DNA from: an uncultured Eubacteriales bacterium
Lineage (GTDB): Bacteria > Bacillota > Clostridia > Oscillospirales > Acutalibacteraceae
NCBI GenBank assembly: GCA_934630515.1
Contig: CAKTVV010000012.1
Coordinates: 1-64,000 of the forward strand
Length of the DNA: 64,000 bases
Direction: 5' to 3'
Numbering within the stretch: position 1 is the stretch's first letter; each line of letters starts with the position of its first letter. Below, piece by piece: positions 49,574 through 58,909 of the stretch. The notes beneath the pieces were generated by a model. The model was given only the letters and a program-made list of their open reading frames with translations. It did no database searches and was not told where the DNA came from. The position numbers were made by a program, and so were the translations under genes.

Positions 49574-50488
49574 TTACTCACTTTTCCCGATGAGGTTGAG
49601 AATCGCTCCGATGCCGTATCGGAAAGCGATCACCACCGCAAACAGGAACACCGACAGCGCCGCCGCATAGCCCATCTCATAGCGGGAGGTCGCCACATCC
49701 TCGATATACGACACCAGCGTATCCACCGAATTGTTCACGCTGGGGTAGCCCGCCAGCGTCTTGATCAGGGTGCTGATGGAAAACGCCGCCTGGATCTGCA
49801 TCACGGCGCTGAACAGCAGAATGGTCTTCATGGACGGCAGGGTGATATACCACAGCTCGTGCCACCGGGTGCGGATGCCGTCGATCGCACCCGCCTCATA
49901 CAGCTCCGTGTTCACATTCTGCAGACCGGAGATATTCGCCAGGAAGGAAATGCCCATGCTCATCCACAGCTGCACCAGCACGATCACGAAAAAGTTATAG
50001 CTGGTGTTCTGGAACCACTGGATCGGCTCGGTGATGAACCCGAAGCTCAGCAGGATGTTATTCACATAGGCATAGCTGTCGCCGGAAAACATCACCTGCC
50101 AGATATACAGGGCGTTGCCCACCAGCGAGGGCACATAGAACACAAAGGTCAGCAGCACCCGGATGGCACGGGGAAACTCGTTGATCATCCACGCCAGCAG
50201 AAACGCCAGCAGATATCCGCCCGGTCCCACGATAAGAGCAAATTTGAGAGTCGTCCCCACCACCTTAAAGAAGGTGCGGTCCGCCGTGAACATCCGGATG
50301 TAGTTGCCGAAGCCGATGAACAGCGGCGAGGACACCATGTCGTAGTCAAAAAAGCTCAACACCATGGACGCCAGCACCGGCAGCATATTAAAGATAAAGA
50401 AAGCCAGCAAAAAGGGCAGCAGGATCAGATAGAACATCACGTCCTCCCGCACAGCACCCTGTCGGATGGCGGCATTGCGTTTTCTCAC
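49574..50488 (-). CDS. ABC sugar transporter permease (MalF/UgpA type)
   Basis: The 304-residue protein has six transmembrane helices and an EAA loop (YEAGAIDGIRTRWHELWYITLP). It starts at GTG 50488 behind GAGGCG. It is contiguous with its MalG-type partner (48693) and the large binding protein (50526), forming a complete CUT1 importer core without an ATPase. Confidence 0.92.
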   Translation of the reverse strand: MRKRNAAIRQGAVREDVMFYLILLPFLLAFFIFNMLPVLASMVLSFFDYDMVSSPLFIGFGNYIRMFTADRTFFKVVGTTLKFALIVGPGGYLLAFLLAWMINEFPRAIRVLLTFVFYVPSLVGNALYIWQVMFSGDSYAYVNNILLSFGFITEPIQWFQNTSYNFFVIVLVQLWMSMGISFLANISGLQNVNTELYEAGAIDGIRTRWHELWYITLPSMKTILLFSAVMQIQAAFSISTLIKTLAGYPSVNNSVDTLVSYIEDVATSRYEMGYAAALSVFLFAVVIAFRYGIGAILNLIGKSE

Positions 50489-50525
50489 ATTCTTCGCCTC
50501 ATTCTGTCGTTACAAGATAGATCGG

Positions 50526-53351
50526 TCATCGGTTGGCATACTGCTTCCACTTGCGGTCGATCTCGTCGTCCGCCTCCTTGCCGAAGCGCATGAGCATATC
50601 CTTGGAGTTCTTGTTGGAATTCACCACGTTCCAATACGCCTGATAGATGGAACGGGAGACGTAGTAGCTGCCCGGATACTCCGGCAGCTCCTGCACATTC
50701 TGCCAGGCGTCGAGAATCGACGCCTGCTCCTCCCGGCTCCAGGAGAACTGCCGGAATGCCTCAGTGTTCGCCACCGCTACCCGGCCGGTGGGACCCAGCA
50801 CCGACTCCAGATCGTTGGAATAGGACATCTGGGTGTCGGCGGAGGTCCACCACTTGAGGAATTCCCACGCCCCCGACGGATTCGCAGAGGATTTGAGGAT
50901 CACGCACCCGGTGCCGCCGCCGCTCACCGCATGGGAGACGGTGCCGTCGCTCTGCACGGTGCCGGGGATCGCCGTTACGCCCCACAGCCCCTCGATCTCG
51001 GGGGCAGCCGCCTTGATGGTGTTAAACAGGGTATATGAGCTGATGCCCAGCGGGGTGGTGCCGGTACGGAACCGGTTATAGAAATCCAACGTCTTGGGGA
51101 ATTTCAGCTTGGTATAATAATTCGTCCACTGACCGAAGATCTCCATCGCCTCGGCGGACAGCAGATTGGTCTTTTTGCCGTCCTCCGCATACAGCGGCAC
51201 GCCGTTTTGCAGCAGCAGACTGGGGAAAATATTGTTGCTGCCCACACCCAGATTCGCCTGTGCCACATCGGTGGCGGCAGTGATGGGCAGATACACCGTC
51301 ATATTATTGCGCATGAGGATCTTGGCGACCAGATTCAGCTCCTCCCATGTCGTCGGCACCGACAGACCGTACTCCGCCAGAATATCCTTGCGATAGAACA
51401 TCATGTAGAAATTCTGGGTGTCCGGCAGGGCATACAGTCCGCCGTTGAAGCGATAGGGGGTGTCGGCGCCGGGCATAAACCGGGTCAGCACCTCGTCGCA
51501 GTCCTCAAATTCCGACAGATTCCGCAGCACACCACGCAGCGCCAGATTCACCGGCTCCGAGCGCACCATCTGCAGGAAGCAGTCCGGTCCGTTGCCCGAC
51601 AGAATCGCCTGAATGACCGTGGCGTTCGCCAGCCGCAGGTTCACCTGCACATGGCTCTGGGGCTCAAAGGAACGCTTGATGAGAGAATTCAGCACCTGCG
51701 CCTGATCCCGGCCCCACGAGACCCAAATGGTGATGGACTGTCCGTCCCCGTCGCCGCCGGCTACGGTGTTATAATCCTTGGAGAAGGACACCGCAAACCG
51801 CCGGGCGGAAAACGCCAGCTGCCGGAAAAAGCCGCTGCTTTCAAAGGGCTCCTCGGCACCCACCGGGTTGAGGGTGATCCGATCCAGATCCAGCGGCATC
51901 TCCCGCAGCTCCTGCAGCACCGAGGACACCGAGCAATAATTGGAATAGTAGGTGTCCTTATACCGATGCGCCTCATACCGGTGATTCAGCATCTGCTCCA
52001 CCGTGTTCCGCATATTCAGGATCACCGCATACTTGGAGCCGCTCGTCTCGCCGGTCACCTGCTGCAGCGCCTCACCGGACTCCTGCAGCCGGGCGGCAAT
52101 GGTCTGCAGCCGCTCCTCCATATCGGCGATCTGGGTGAACAGGTCATAATCCCGATAGATATCCACCGTCTCGCCGGTGATCTTCGTCATATCCACATAA
52201 AGGGTGCCCAGTTGGGACACCGCCTGAGTCAGCAGGGTGCGCACCTGCGCCATATCCGCCGCCGTCACCGACAGCCCGATGCGGTGCTTGCCGGCGGAGA
52301 GATACACCAGATAAGGTGTGCCGTCGTCAGCGGAGAAAAATTGCTTTTGCCAATCCTCGCCGTAGGGGAAGCCCACCTGCGCCGCCTCGGCAAAGGGGAT
52401 CTCTCCGTCCACCGTCAGGGTGCGGTAGCTCTTGCCGCCGATATTGCTGCTCTGACGGAAGGAAAAGCCCAACTGGTAATAGCCTGCCGGCAGCTCCGGG
52501 GTCTCCCACACCAGCGTCTCGCCCACCGTCTTCCAGTTGCCGCCGCCGATGTAGTTGATGCGGTTGCGGTCGGCGCTCTGGGGGGTCACCGCCACCGAGG
52601 CGCCGTCGTTCTTGCCCACCAGATAATAGCTGGATTTCACCGCAGCGTCTTCGCCCTCCAGCACCACCGTGTCGCCGGTATAATACTGCGCCGTATCGGT
52701 GGGAGCGGTGTAGGCCGCCGGCGTCGCCGCCGGGGCAAACCGGAAATACTCCAGCTGAATGGCATCCTCCTGCGGCTCCAGCGCCACCGTATGGGTGCCG
52801 GCGGTCAGATACACCCGGTACTTCTCGCCGCACTGGATGGATTCGTCCACCGCCTCGTTATAGAAATACTCCGTATACGGCACCTGCTGGGCGACAAACT
52901 CGTTGCCCAGATCGTCCGTATGCACCTCGCCGTCCTCATTCGTCCACATCCGGGGAAACTCCAGCGCCGACGCCGCCTCATAGGGGTAGGCACCGTCCAC
53001 CCGCAGCCCCAGAGTGACGCCGGACATCTGCCGCTGAGGTGCTCGGTAGGACAGCCCGACGTAGTAATAGGCGCTCTCCGGCACCGCCAGCGGGAAAGAG
53101 ATCGCCTCTTTCTCCAGCACGGCTCCCTCCAGCGCATACACCGCCTCGGCGGTCGCCGCCGGGGTATCGCCGTGGGCGGCGACATAAGCGGCATAGTCGG
53201 CGTCGCCGGCAGCCGTCGTCGCCGGTGCCGTGCTGCTCTGCGCCGTTTCCTCCGCCGCAGCCGCCGGCACCCCCCAGGGAGCGAGCCCCACCAGCAGCGC
53301 CAGCGCTCCCAACAGCGCCACGCTGCGTACGACTTGTTTACTCACTTTCAT
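50526..53351 (-). CDS. Large extracellular solute-binding protein with N-terminal carbohydrate-binding-like modules
   Basis: The 941-residue protein has a Sec signal peptide without a lipobox cysteine. Two beta-sandwich modules resembling CBM6/35 follow at about 70-210 (VYALEGAVLEKEAISFPL, VYLTAGTHTVAL) and 230-365 (VVLEGEDAAVKSS, VYLSAGKHRIGL), then a helical segment at about 370-520. A C-terminal family 1 solute-binding domain begins near 545 (ITIWVSWGRDQAQVLNSLI, YALPDTQNFYMMFYRKDIL). Ordinary binding proteins are about 400-550 residues, so the front half is an addition that may tether glycan before import. ATG 53351 follows AGGAGGA. Confidence 0.88.
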   Translation of the reverse strand: MKVSKQVVRSVALLGALALLVGLAPWGVPAAAAEETAQSSTAPATTAAGDADYAAYVAAHGDTPAATAEAVYALEGAVLEKEAISFPLAVPESAYYYVGLSYRAPQRQMSGVTLGLRVDGAYPYEAASALEFPRMWTNEDGEVHTDDLGNEFVAQQVPYTEYFYNEAVDESIQCGEKYRVYLTAGTHTVALEPQEDAIQLEYFRFAPAATPAAYTAPTDTAQYYTGDTVVLEGEDAAVKSSYYLVGKNDGASVAVTPQSADRNRINYIGGGNWKTVGETLVWETPELPAGYYQLGFSFRQSSNIGGKSYRTLTVDGEIPFAEAAQVGFPYGEDWQKQFFSADDGTPYLVYLSAGKHRIGLSVTAADMAQVRTLLTQAVSQLGTLYVDMTKITGETVDIYRDYDLFTQIADMEERLQTIAARLQESGEALQQVTGETSGSKYAVILNMRNTVEQMLNHRYEAHRYKDTYYSNYCSVSSVLQELREMPLDLDRITLNPVGAEEPFESSGFFRQLAFSARRFAVSFSKDYNTVAGGDGDGQSITIWVSWGRDQAQVLNSLIKRSFEPQSHVQVNLRLANATVIQAILSGNGPDCFLQMVRSEPVNLALRGVLRNLSEFEDCDEVLTRFMPGADTPYRFNGGLYALPDTQNFYMMFYRKDILAEYGLSVPTTWEELNLVAKILMRNNMTVYLPITAATDVAQANLGVGSNNIFPSLLLQNGVPLYAEDGKKTNLLSAEAMEIFGQWTNYYTKLKFPKTLDFYNRFRTGTTPLGISSYTLFNTIKAAAPEIEGLWGVTAIPGTVQSDGTVSHAVSGGGTGCVILKSSANPSGAWEFLKWWTSADTQMSYSNDLESVLGPTGRVAVANTEAFRQFSWSREEQASILDAWQNVQELPEYPGSYYVSRSIYQAYWNVVNSNKNSKDMLMRFGKEADDEIDRKWKQYANR

Positions 53352-53384
53352 TCCGTCCTCCTGAAACCGTCGAGACCGGCTCGG

Positions 53385-54740
53385 TCAGCCCAGCCATTTC
53401 ACCAGCCGGGGATGGGCGTCAAAGGTGGCGATCGCCTGCTCCAGCGCCTCCGCCCCGGTGGGGCGGAAGCTCAGCCCCTTGACGATCTCCACATAGTCAT
53501 GGATACCGGAGGGCGTTTTCTGATAATAGGTGTTATCGGTCACCGTCAGCCCTGCCTGCTCCTTGGGAGATTTGGTGTAGATCAGGGCGCAGTCGGCGCA
53601 ATCCAGCACATTTTCCGTGATCACGAAATCGTGCAGATCCTCATAGAGATTGTACCAGCCCAGCAGCGACCCCTGATTTTCCTTCTTGCACCGCTGGAGA
53701 CCGCCCCAGCCGTATCCGGCGAACCGGATCAGATTTCCCTTGTAGAGAATGTGGTCGATATGGGGCGGCCGCTTATCCGTCGCCCGTCCTGCCCAGAACT
53801 CGATGTTCATGCAGCAGTATTCGATGAGGTTATCCGCAAAGCAGATATGCTCGAACCGGGCGCCCTCCTCACCGAAGCCCTGAAAGGTTAGGGCGGCGTC
53901 AAACTGCTGATAAATCCAGCAGTTTTTCACGGTGATATGGCTGCCGAAGTACCACACCTGAAAGGCGTTGCCGTACCGGGAGGGGACATTCCGCCGCTCA
54001 TCAAAACCGCAGAGCTTGCCGCCGCACCAGCCTACCACGCAGCCCCGTACCTCCACCCGGTCGATCTCGCCCAGATGGAACGGACCAAAGGTGAAATACT
54101 GAAAATGCAGGTTCTCCGCCTGAAAATCCTCTATGTAGCTGCCCCGGAACGCCACATCCGTGGTGCTGATCTCGATATTATCGAAGTATTCTCCCGGATT
54201 GCCGCCGGTGAAGTAGAGGTAAAAGACCCCCTCCTCTGCGGTATGGTAAAAATCGCCGTCCCGCTCCAGCTCCGCCCGGGTGTAGCGCCAGCGCCCCAGC
54301 AGCGTATCGTGATTAAAGGTGGCGATGCCCGCCCGGGTATGCTGCAGAGGGGTGCACCAGACGGCGGGATCCTCCGTCTGGTGCCAGATGGCGGGATCGG
54401 CATAATCCCGGAGGGAGCCATAGATACGGGGCTTGTCGCCGGTGCCGTAGGCGCCGAAGTATACGCCGCTGTGCGCCATATGCTTCTGCGCCGAGCGGAA
54501 CACCGAGCCCCGCTCAAACAGCACCGCATCCCCCGCCTCCAGCGGCAGGGCCTCCAGCCCCTCAAAGCTCCGCCGGGGGCGCTCCGGGGACAGCCCGTCG
54601 TTGGCGTCGTCCCCCCGCTGCGATACATAGTAGGTGCTCCTGCGGGCGCTCACCGTATCCGGCGCCTCCAGGATCTGCTTTTTCCGTGCCTGAGCAGCGG
54701 CGTCTGCGCCGCCGGTCTGCCCCTTCACCTGTTCCATCAT
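53385..54740 (-). CDS. Right-handed beta-helix protein lacking a signal peptide
   Basis: The 451-residue protein opens with a charged, non-hydrophobic leader (MMEQVKGQTGG), so it should stay in the cytoplasm. The core is a parallel beta-helix starting YYVSQRGDDANDG, with EAGDAVLFERGSVFR, the SRYGNAFQVWYF block and ALTFQGFGEEG. It is clearly paralogous to the lipoprotein at 54755 and the secreted protein at 36505. It may act on an imported oligosaccharide similar to the one handled outside. ATG 54740 follows GGGAG. The enzymatic type is unknown. Confidence 0.8.
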   Translation of the reverse strand: MMEQVKGQTGGADAAAQARKKQILEAPDTVSARRSTYYVSQRGDDANDGLSPERPRRSFEGLEALPLEAGDAVLFERGSVFRSAQKHMAHSGVYFGAYGTGDKPRIYGSLRDYADPAIWHQTEDPAVWCTPLQHTRAGIATFNHDTLLGRWRYTRAELERDGDFYHTAEEGVFYLYFTGGNPGEYFDNIEISTTDVAFRGSYIEDFQAENLHFQYFTFGPFHLGEIDRVEVRGCVVGWCGGKLCGFDERRNVPSRYGNAFQVWYFGSHITVKNCWIYQQFDAALTFQGFGEEGARFEHICFADNLIEYCCMNIEFWAGRATDKRPPHIDHILYKGNLIRFAGYGWGGLQRCKKENQGSLLGWYNLYEDLHDFVITENVLDCADCALIYTKSPKEQAGLTVTDNTYYQKTPSGIHDYVEIVKGLSFRPTGAEALEQAIATFDAHPRLVKWLG

Positions 54741-54754
54741 AATTCAAACTCCCA

Positions 54755-56434
54755 TTAGTTTTCGTGCCACTCCAGCGTCGCCTGTGCATCAAACCGCTGC
54801 ATCACGGCGACAAAATCCGCCGCCGTCGTCACGGAATATGAGTTGGGATCGCTGTCATTCAGTTTATAGCCCCGGTAGATCTCGGCATCCTGCCGATACC
54901 GGGCGTTCACATAGATCTTGGTGCCGGAAACCGACAGGCGGCTGCCGATGTCGGCGGCGGTGATCTGCCAGTTGATGATCATGCGGCCGGGGCAGTCGAT
55001 GATATTGTTCTGCACCCGCAGCCCATCCACGGTCATCGTCTTGGTGTTGCCCACAAAGCTGCCGTCGATGCCCCGGGGGCCGCCGTCATTGATGCGGGTG
55101 CCCCATCCCAGCGAGGTGAACCGCATAATGTTGTTCGCCATGGTAAAATTCCGCACCGTGGAGCCCTTGTCCCAATACTCGAAGTCGGCGTTGTTGTACT
55201 CCAGCAGGTTGTCGTTGAAGGTGATATTCTCATAGCTGAAGTCCGCCCCGCCGTAGCCCTGCCACGAGATGGCGGTGTCAAACACCTGATAGATCCAGTT
55301 GTGATTGCAGACGATGTTTTTCGCCCCCGTCCAGAACTGGATGCCGTTGCCGTAGCGGGAATTGCCGTCGGTGGTGGTGGCGCCGCCGATGTAGCCGATC
55401 TCACAATTGGTGATGGATACATTGTAGGCGTTCCAGGTGCAGCTGACCCCCATGATGCCGCCGTATTTCAGGCAGAGGTTGTCGATCACCACATTGCCCA
55501 CGCCGCTGGGTACGCCGATGATGCCCATACGCAGGGCGATCTCGATATCCGCATACACCTTGGCGGGGTTGCCCTTATCGCAATAGAGATACAGGGTGTT
55601 GGTGGATTTATCCTGGAAGAAATCCGTATTCTTTTCCAGACTGCGCAGCCCGGTCTTGCGGTAGCCCACCGCCTGCCCATGATCGAAGATCATGCTGCCG
55701 CAATCGGCGTAGATATAGTCCATCTGCCACACATTTCTCTTGACAGAGGGCGTCCAGACGGCGTTCGCCAGATTCGCCGGCGAACCATAGAATTTCGGCT
55801 TTTCGCCGGTGCCGTAGGAGCCGTAGGTGACCCCCTTCACCGTCAGGAAGGTGGTATACAGCCGGAACACCGAGCCCCGCTCAAACAGCACGGCGTCTCC
55901 CTCGCTCAGGGGCAGACCCCGCACCGCCTCAATGGTCTGGAGGGGAGCCGAGGGCGAGGTGCCGGCGTTGGCGTCGTCTCCCTTTTCAGAGGAGACGTAG
56001 TATTTCTTCCCGGTGATGGTGTAGTAATTCTCCGTGTTGCCGGTGCCCACGATGGCGCTGCGCAGCGCCTCCGCCTGAGCGTCGGCATAGCCCTTCAGCG
56101 GGTTGCTGAGGCTCGCCGTATTCCCGGTGGGAAGCACCTCCTTCACCGTGCCGGAGGTATTGCTCACCGTCTCGTCAAAGGTGAACTGCCCCGACGCCAC
56201 CGCATCCACCGACGGGCCGTCGGAGGAGGGATCGGAAGCGTCATCGGGGGTCGGGCTGCTGTTGTCCGACACATTCCCCGAGGACGGGGTGTCGCTATTC
56301 GATGGAGTGACCGAGGGATCCTTCCCGCCGCCGCAGCCGGACAGCAGCACCGCCAGGATCGCCAGCAGAGCGAGGACGACCTGTAATCGACCCGCTCCCT
56401 TTAAGGAGCGGTTGTTATTTCCAGCTTTCTTCAT
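54755..56434 (-). CDS. Beta-helix lipoprotein
   Basis: The 559-residue lipoprotein has the lipobox LAVLLSGC, then a Ser/Asp/Pro-rich linker to about residue 75. A right-handed beta-helix follows, with YYVSSEKGDDANAG at about 145, SEGDAVLFERGSVFRL, SRYGNGIQFWTGAK and ISWQGYGG. It is paralogous to the 53385 and 36505 products. ATG 56434 follows AAGGGAGA. It sits next to the binding protein at 56447 and should be anchored on the outer face of the membrane close to the importer. Confidence 0.85.
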   Translation of the reverse strand: MKKAGNNNRSLKGAGRLQVVLALLAILAVLLSGCGGGKDPSVTPSNSDTPSSGNVSDNSSPTPDDASDPSSDGPSVDAVASGQFTFDETVSNTSGTVKEVLPTGNTASLSNPLKGYADAQAEALRSAIVGTGNTENYYTITGKKYYVSSEKGDDANAGTSPSAPLQTIEAVRGLPLSEGDAVLFERGSVFRLYTTFLTVKGVTYGSYGTGEKPKFYGSPANLANAVWTPSVKRNVWQMDYIYADCGSMIFDHGQAVGYRKTGLRSLEKNTDFFQDKSTNTLYLYCDKGNPAKVYADIEIALRMGIIGVPSGVGNVVIDNLCLKYGGIMGVSCTWNAYNVSITNCEIGYIGGATTTDGNSRYGNGIQFWTGAKNIVCNHNWIYQVFDTAISWQGYGGADFSYENITFNDNLLEYNNADFEYWDKGSTVRNFTMANNIMRFTSLGWGTRINDGGPRGIDGSFVGNTKTMTVDGLRVQNNIIDCPGRMIINWQITAADIGSRLSVSGTKIYVNARYRQDAEIYRGYKLNDSDPNSYSVTTAADFVAVMQRFDAQATLEWHEN

Positions 56435-56446
56435 CGTACATCTCCC

Positions 56447-57874
56447 TTATTTTTGCAGCTGCTTCACCAGATTGTTGAAGTTGCGTACACGGGTATCGAT
56501 CATACCGGCGTTGCTGTCCAGAAAGCTCTTGATCTGGCTGCCCTGCAGGGACAGCAGACCCTGCTTGCCGTCGCCGAAGGTATCCTCGGCGCTCTCATAG
56601 TTGGTGGACCAGATGGTGTTCGTCTGGCTCATGCACCAGTTGTATACCTCCAGATTCTGCTTGTTGCAGAAGAAGGAATCCAGATCGTAGTGGCTGCCGT
56701 CCAGGAAATACCGCAGGAAATACGGCACCGCCTTGGCGTTCTTGGCGCCCTTTACCAGCGCATACGCCTCATACTCGTCCCGACCCTGATAATAGGTGCT
56801 CTGACCATCCACCGACGGCATGGGAACCGCATAGAGGGTGCCGGCGGACTTCAGATTGCCGAAATAGGAGTTGTTGCGCCGCAGATACACCGACGCACCG
56901 GCGTAGAACAGGCTCTCCGAGGCGTCGAACACCTCCGCACGTCCCCAGCCCAGCAGCTTATCCTTGTTGTACCAGTCGGCGATCTGCTGGGTCGCCGTGA
57001 CGAAGGCGCTGTTGGACAGATTGCTGTAATACTGATTGCCGTCATAGCCCACGGGGCCGGCGATGCCGTACAGCTCGCTCCAGCCCTCCCAATAGGCGCC
57101 GGTGCAGCCGAAATTGGCGTTGGAGACCTTTTTATACTCCTTGCACATGCTGATGAACTTGCTCATGGTCCACTTGCCGTTCTTCCACAGCGTATAGGGA
57201 TCCTCAAAGTCGTATTTGCTGATGAGGTCCTTGTTGTAGAACATCATATTCACCGAGCCGATGTGGGTGCCCTTGAGGCTGGTGGCATAGGTGACGCCGT
57301 TGACCGTATAATCCTTCATAAGCGTCTGATCCCACGCCGCATCGGTGAAGTCGTAGCCCGCCGCCGAAAGAGGCTGGAAGGACTGCATCCACGCCGGGTT
57401 GGGGGTGCGGGTACGGGCGACATCCGGTGCATTGCCGGAGGCGACCATGGACGCCAGACGGGTGGTGTAGATGCCATACTGGATGGTCTGCCAATCCACC
57501 TTGATACCGGTCTGCTTCTGGAATTCCTTGATCGCCGCCGAAGCGCCGGTGTATTCGGACATCGGATTCCAGTTGGCGATGGTGACGGTGGTGCCCCGCA
57601 GCTCCTTGGGCATGGAGGACAGCACCTGACTCCAGCTCTTGCCGTTGACGGTGTTTTCCGCCCGCACCGAGCTGGTGGGCGCCGCCGAGCCGGAATCGGA
57701 GGAGGAGGACGTCGAGTCGGAGTCGGTGCTCTGAGACACCCGGCTCTCCTCATCGGCAAAGAAATCGTCGTTTACCCCGGACTGGGGGTCCTGCTTGTCG
57801 CCGCAGCCGGCCATCGTCGCTGTCATGACGATCACCAGAAGGATCGCTGTCATCGCTCGCAGAAGATTTTTCAT
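56447..57874 (-). CDS. Sugar ABC transporter substrate-binding lipoprotein
   Basis: The 475-residue lipoprotein has the lipobox ATMAGC, a Ser/Asp-rich linker (residues 25-65) and a family 1 extracellular solute-binding fold (TVTIANWNPMSEYTGASAAI, NAPDVARTRTPNPAWMQ, VNMMFYNKDLISKYDF). ATG 57874 with AAAGGATG is preferred to upstream starts. It lies 35 bp behind the MalG-type permease at 57910 and probably pairs with it and the permease at 43403. Confidence 0.93.
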   Translation of the reverse strand: MKNLLRAMTAILLVIVMTATMAGCGDKQDPQSGVNDDFFADEESRVSQSTDSDSTSSSSDSGSAAPTSSVRAENTVNGKSWSQVLSSMPKELRGTTVTIANWNPMSEYTGASAAIKEFQKQTGIKVDWQTIQYGIYTTRLASMVASGNAPDVARTRTPNPAWMQSFQPLSAAGYDFTDAAWDQTLMKDYTVNGVTYATSLKGTHIGSVNMMFYNKDLISKYDFEDPYTLWKNGKWTMSKFISMCKEYKKVSNANFGCTGAYWEGWSELYGIAGPVGYDGNQYYSNLSNSAFVTATQQIADWYNKDKLLGWGRAEVFDASESLFYAGASVYLRRNNSYFGNLKSAGTLYAVPMPSVDGQSTYYQGRDEYEAYALVKGAKNAKAVPYFLRYFLDGSHYDLDSFFCNKQNLEVYNWCMSQTNTIWSTNYESAEDTFGDGKQGLLSLQGSQIKSFLDSNAGMIDTRVRNFNNLVKQLQK

Positions 57875-57909
57875 GGTACTCATCCTTTCATAAAACATAG
57901 ATCCAATCG

Positions 57910-58899
57910 TCAACCGACGATACCGCTTGTAGCAATGCTGGCCATAAACTTCCGCTGAATGCAGATATAAAACACGATCAGCGGGAGAATGAACAGCAGG
58001 CACCCCGACAGCAGGATCGGCACCAGCATGGTGGTGCTGGTCTGCAGATCCGTCTGGAGGGTAGCCGCAATGGTCTGGGCACCGAAATTGTTGATGGCGG
58101 TGGCGAAGGTGTATTTATCCAGATACATCTGCGCCAGATACACGTCGTTCCAGTGCCAGATCACCGAGAACAGCAGCACCGTGATGATGGCTGCCCCCGA
58201 GGAGGGGATGACGATCCGCAGAAAGGTCTTCCACGCCCCGGCGCCGTCGATGGCTGCCGCCTCCTCCAGCTCCTTGGGCAAGCCCTTGAAGAACTGGGTG
58301 AATATGTAGATGAACAGTGCCCCCTTCAAGCCTACGCCGAACAGCGAGGGCAGATAAAACACCAGCGGCGTGCCGATCACATTGGGCCGCAGCTCGTGTC
58401 CCACCACCTTGGACAGCAGCCCCAGAATCCCGAAGAAATCCAAACGGCTGAACCCGATATAGCTGGGGATGATCGTCATCATGGTGGGCACCAGAATATT
58501 CAGCACCATCAGTGCCAGCATGATGCGCTTGCCCTTCAGATTGAACCGTGCCAGCCCGTATGCCGCCACAGCGCAGGAACAAAACTGAATGAGCGCCGCC
58601 ACGATCTCGTACACCAGCGTGCGGGGCAGGGTATGCGCCACGTCGAACACCTTGAGCGCATCCACTATGTTGCCGAAATAGACGGATTTCGGCACCCAGG
58701 TCACCGTCGCATCGTAGGCGTCGGAATAGCTCTTGACCGCATTCACCAAAATATACAAAAACGGGTAGATCAGCACATAGCTCAACGAGAGGAAAAACAG
58801 ATACCGCAGCGCCGACGCCGCCACCCGGGGCAGCGCTTTCTTCCAGCGCTCCTTATCCACGATCACAGGCGCCCGCTCCTTTCCGATTGATCTTGCCAT
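57910..58899 (-). CDS. ABC sugar transporter permease (MalG/UgpE type)
   Basis: The 329-residue protein has six transmembrane helices and the EAA motif EEAAAIDGAGAWKTFLRIVIP. ATG 58899 follows ATAGGAG. There is no adjacent MalF-type gene; the only unpaired one in the operon is at 43403, 13.6 kb away, so this importer's genes appear split around the second importer. Confidence 0.92.
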   Translation of the reverse strand: MARSIGKERAPVIVDKERWKKALPRVAASALRYLFFLSLSYVLIYPFLYILVNAVKSYSDAYDATVTWVPKSVYFGNIVDALKVFDVAHTLPRTLVYEIVAALIQFCSCAVAAYGLARFNLKGKRIMLALMVLNILVPTMMTIIPSYIGFSRLDFFGILGLLSKVVGHELRPNVIGTPLVFYLPSLFGVGLKGALFIYIFTQFFKGLPKELEEAAAIDGAGAWKTFLRIVIPSSGAAIITVLLFSVIWHWNDVYLAQMYLDKYTFATAINNFGAQTIAATLQTDLQTSTTMLVPILLSGCLLFILPLIVFYICIQRKFMASIATSGIVG

Positions 58900-58909
58900 C
58901 TCACCGCTC

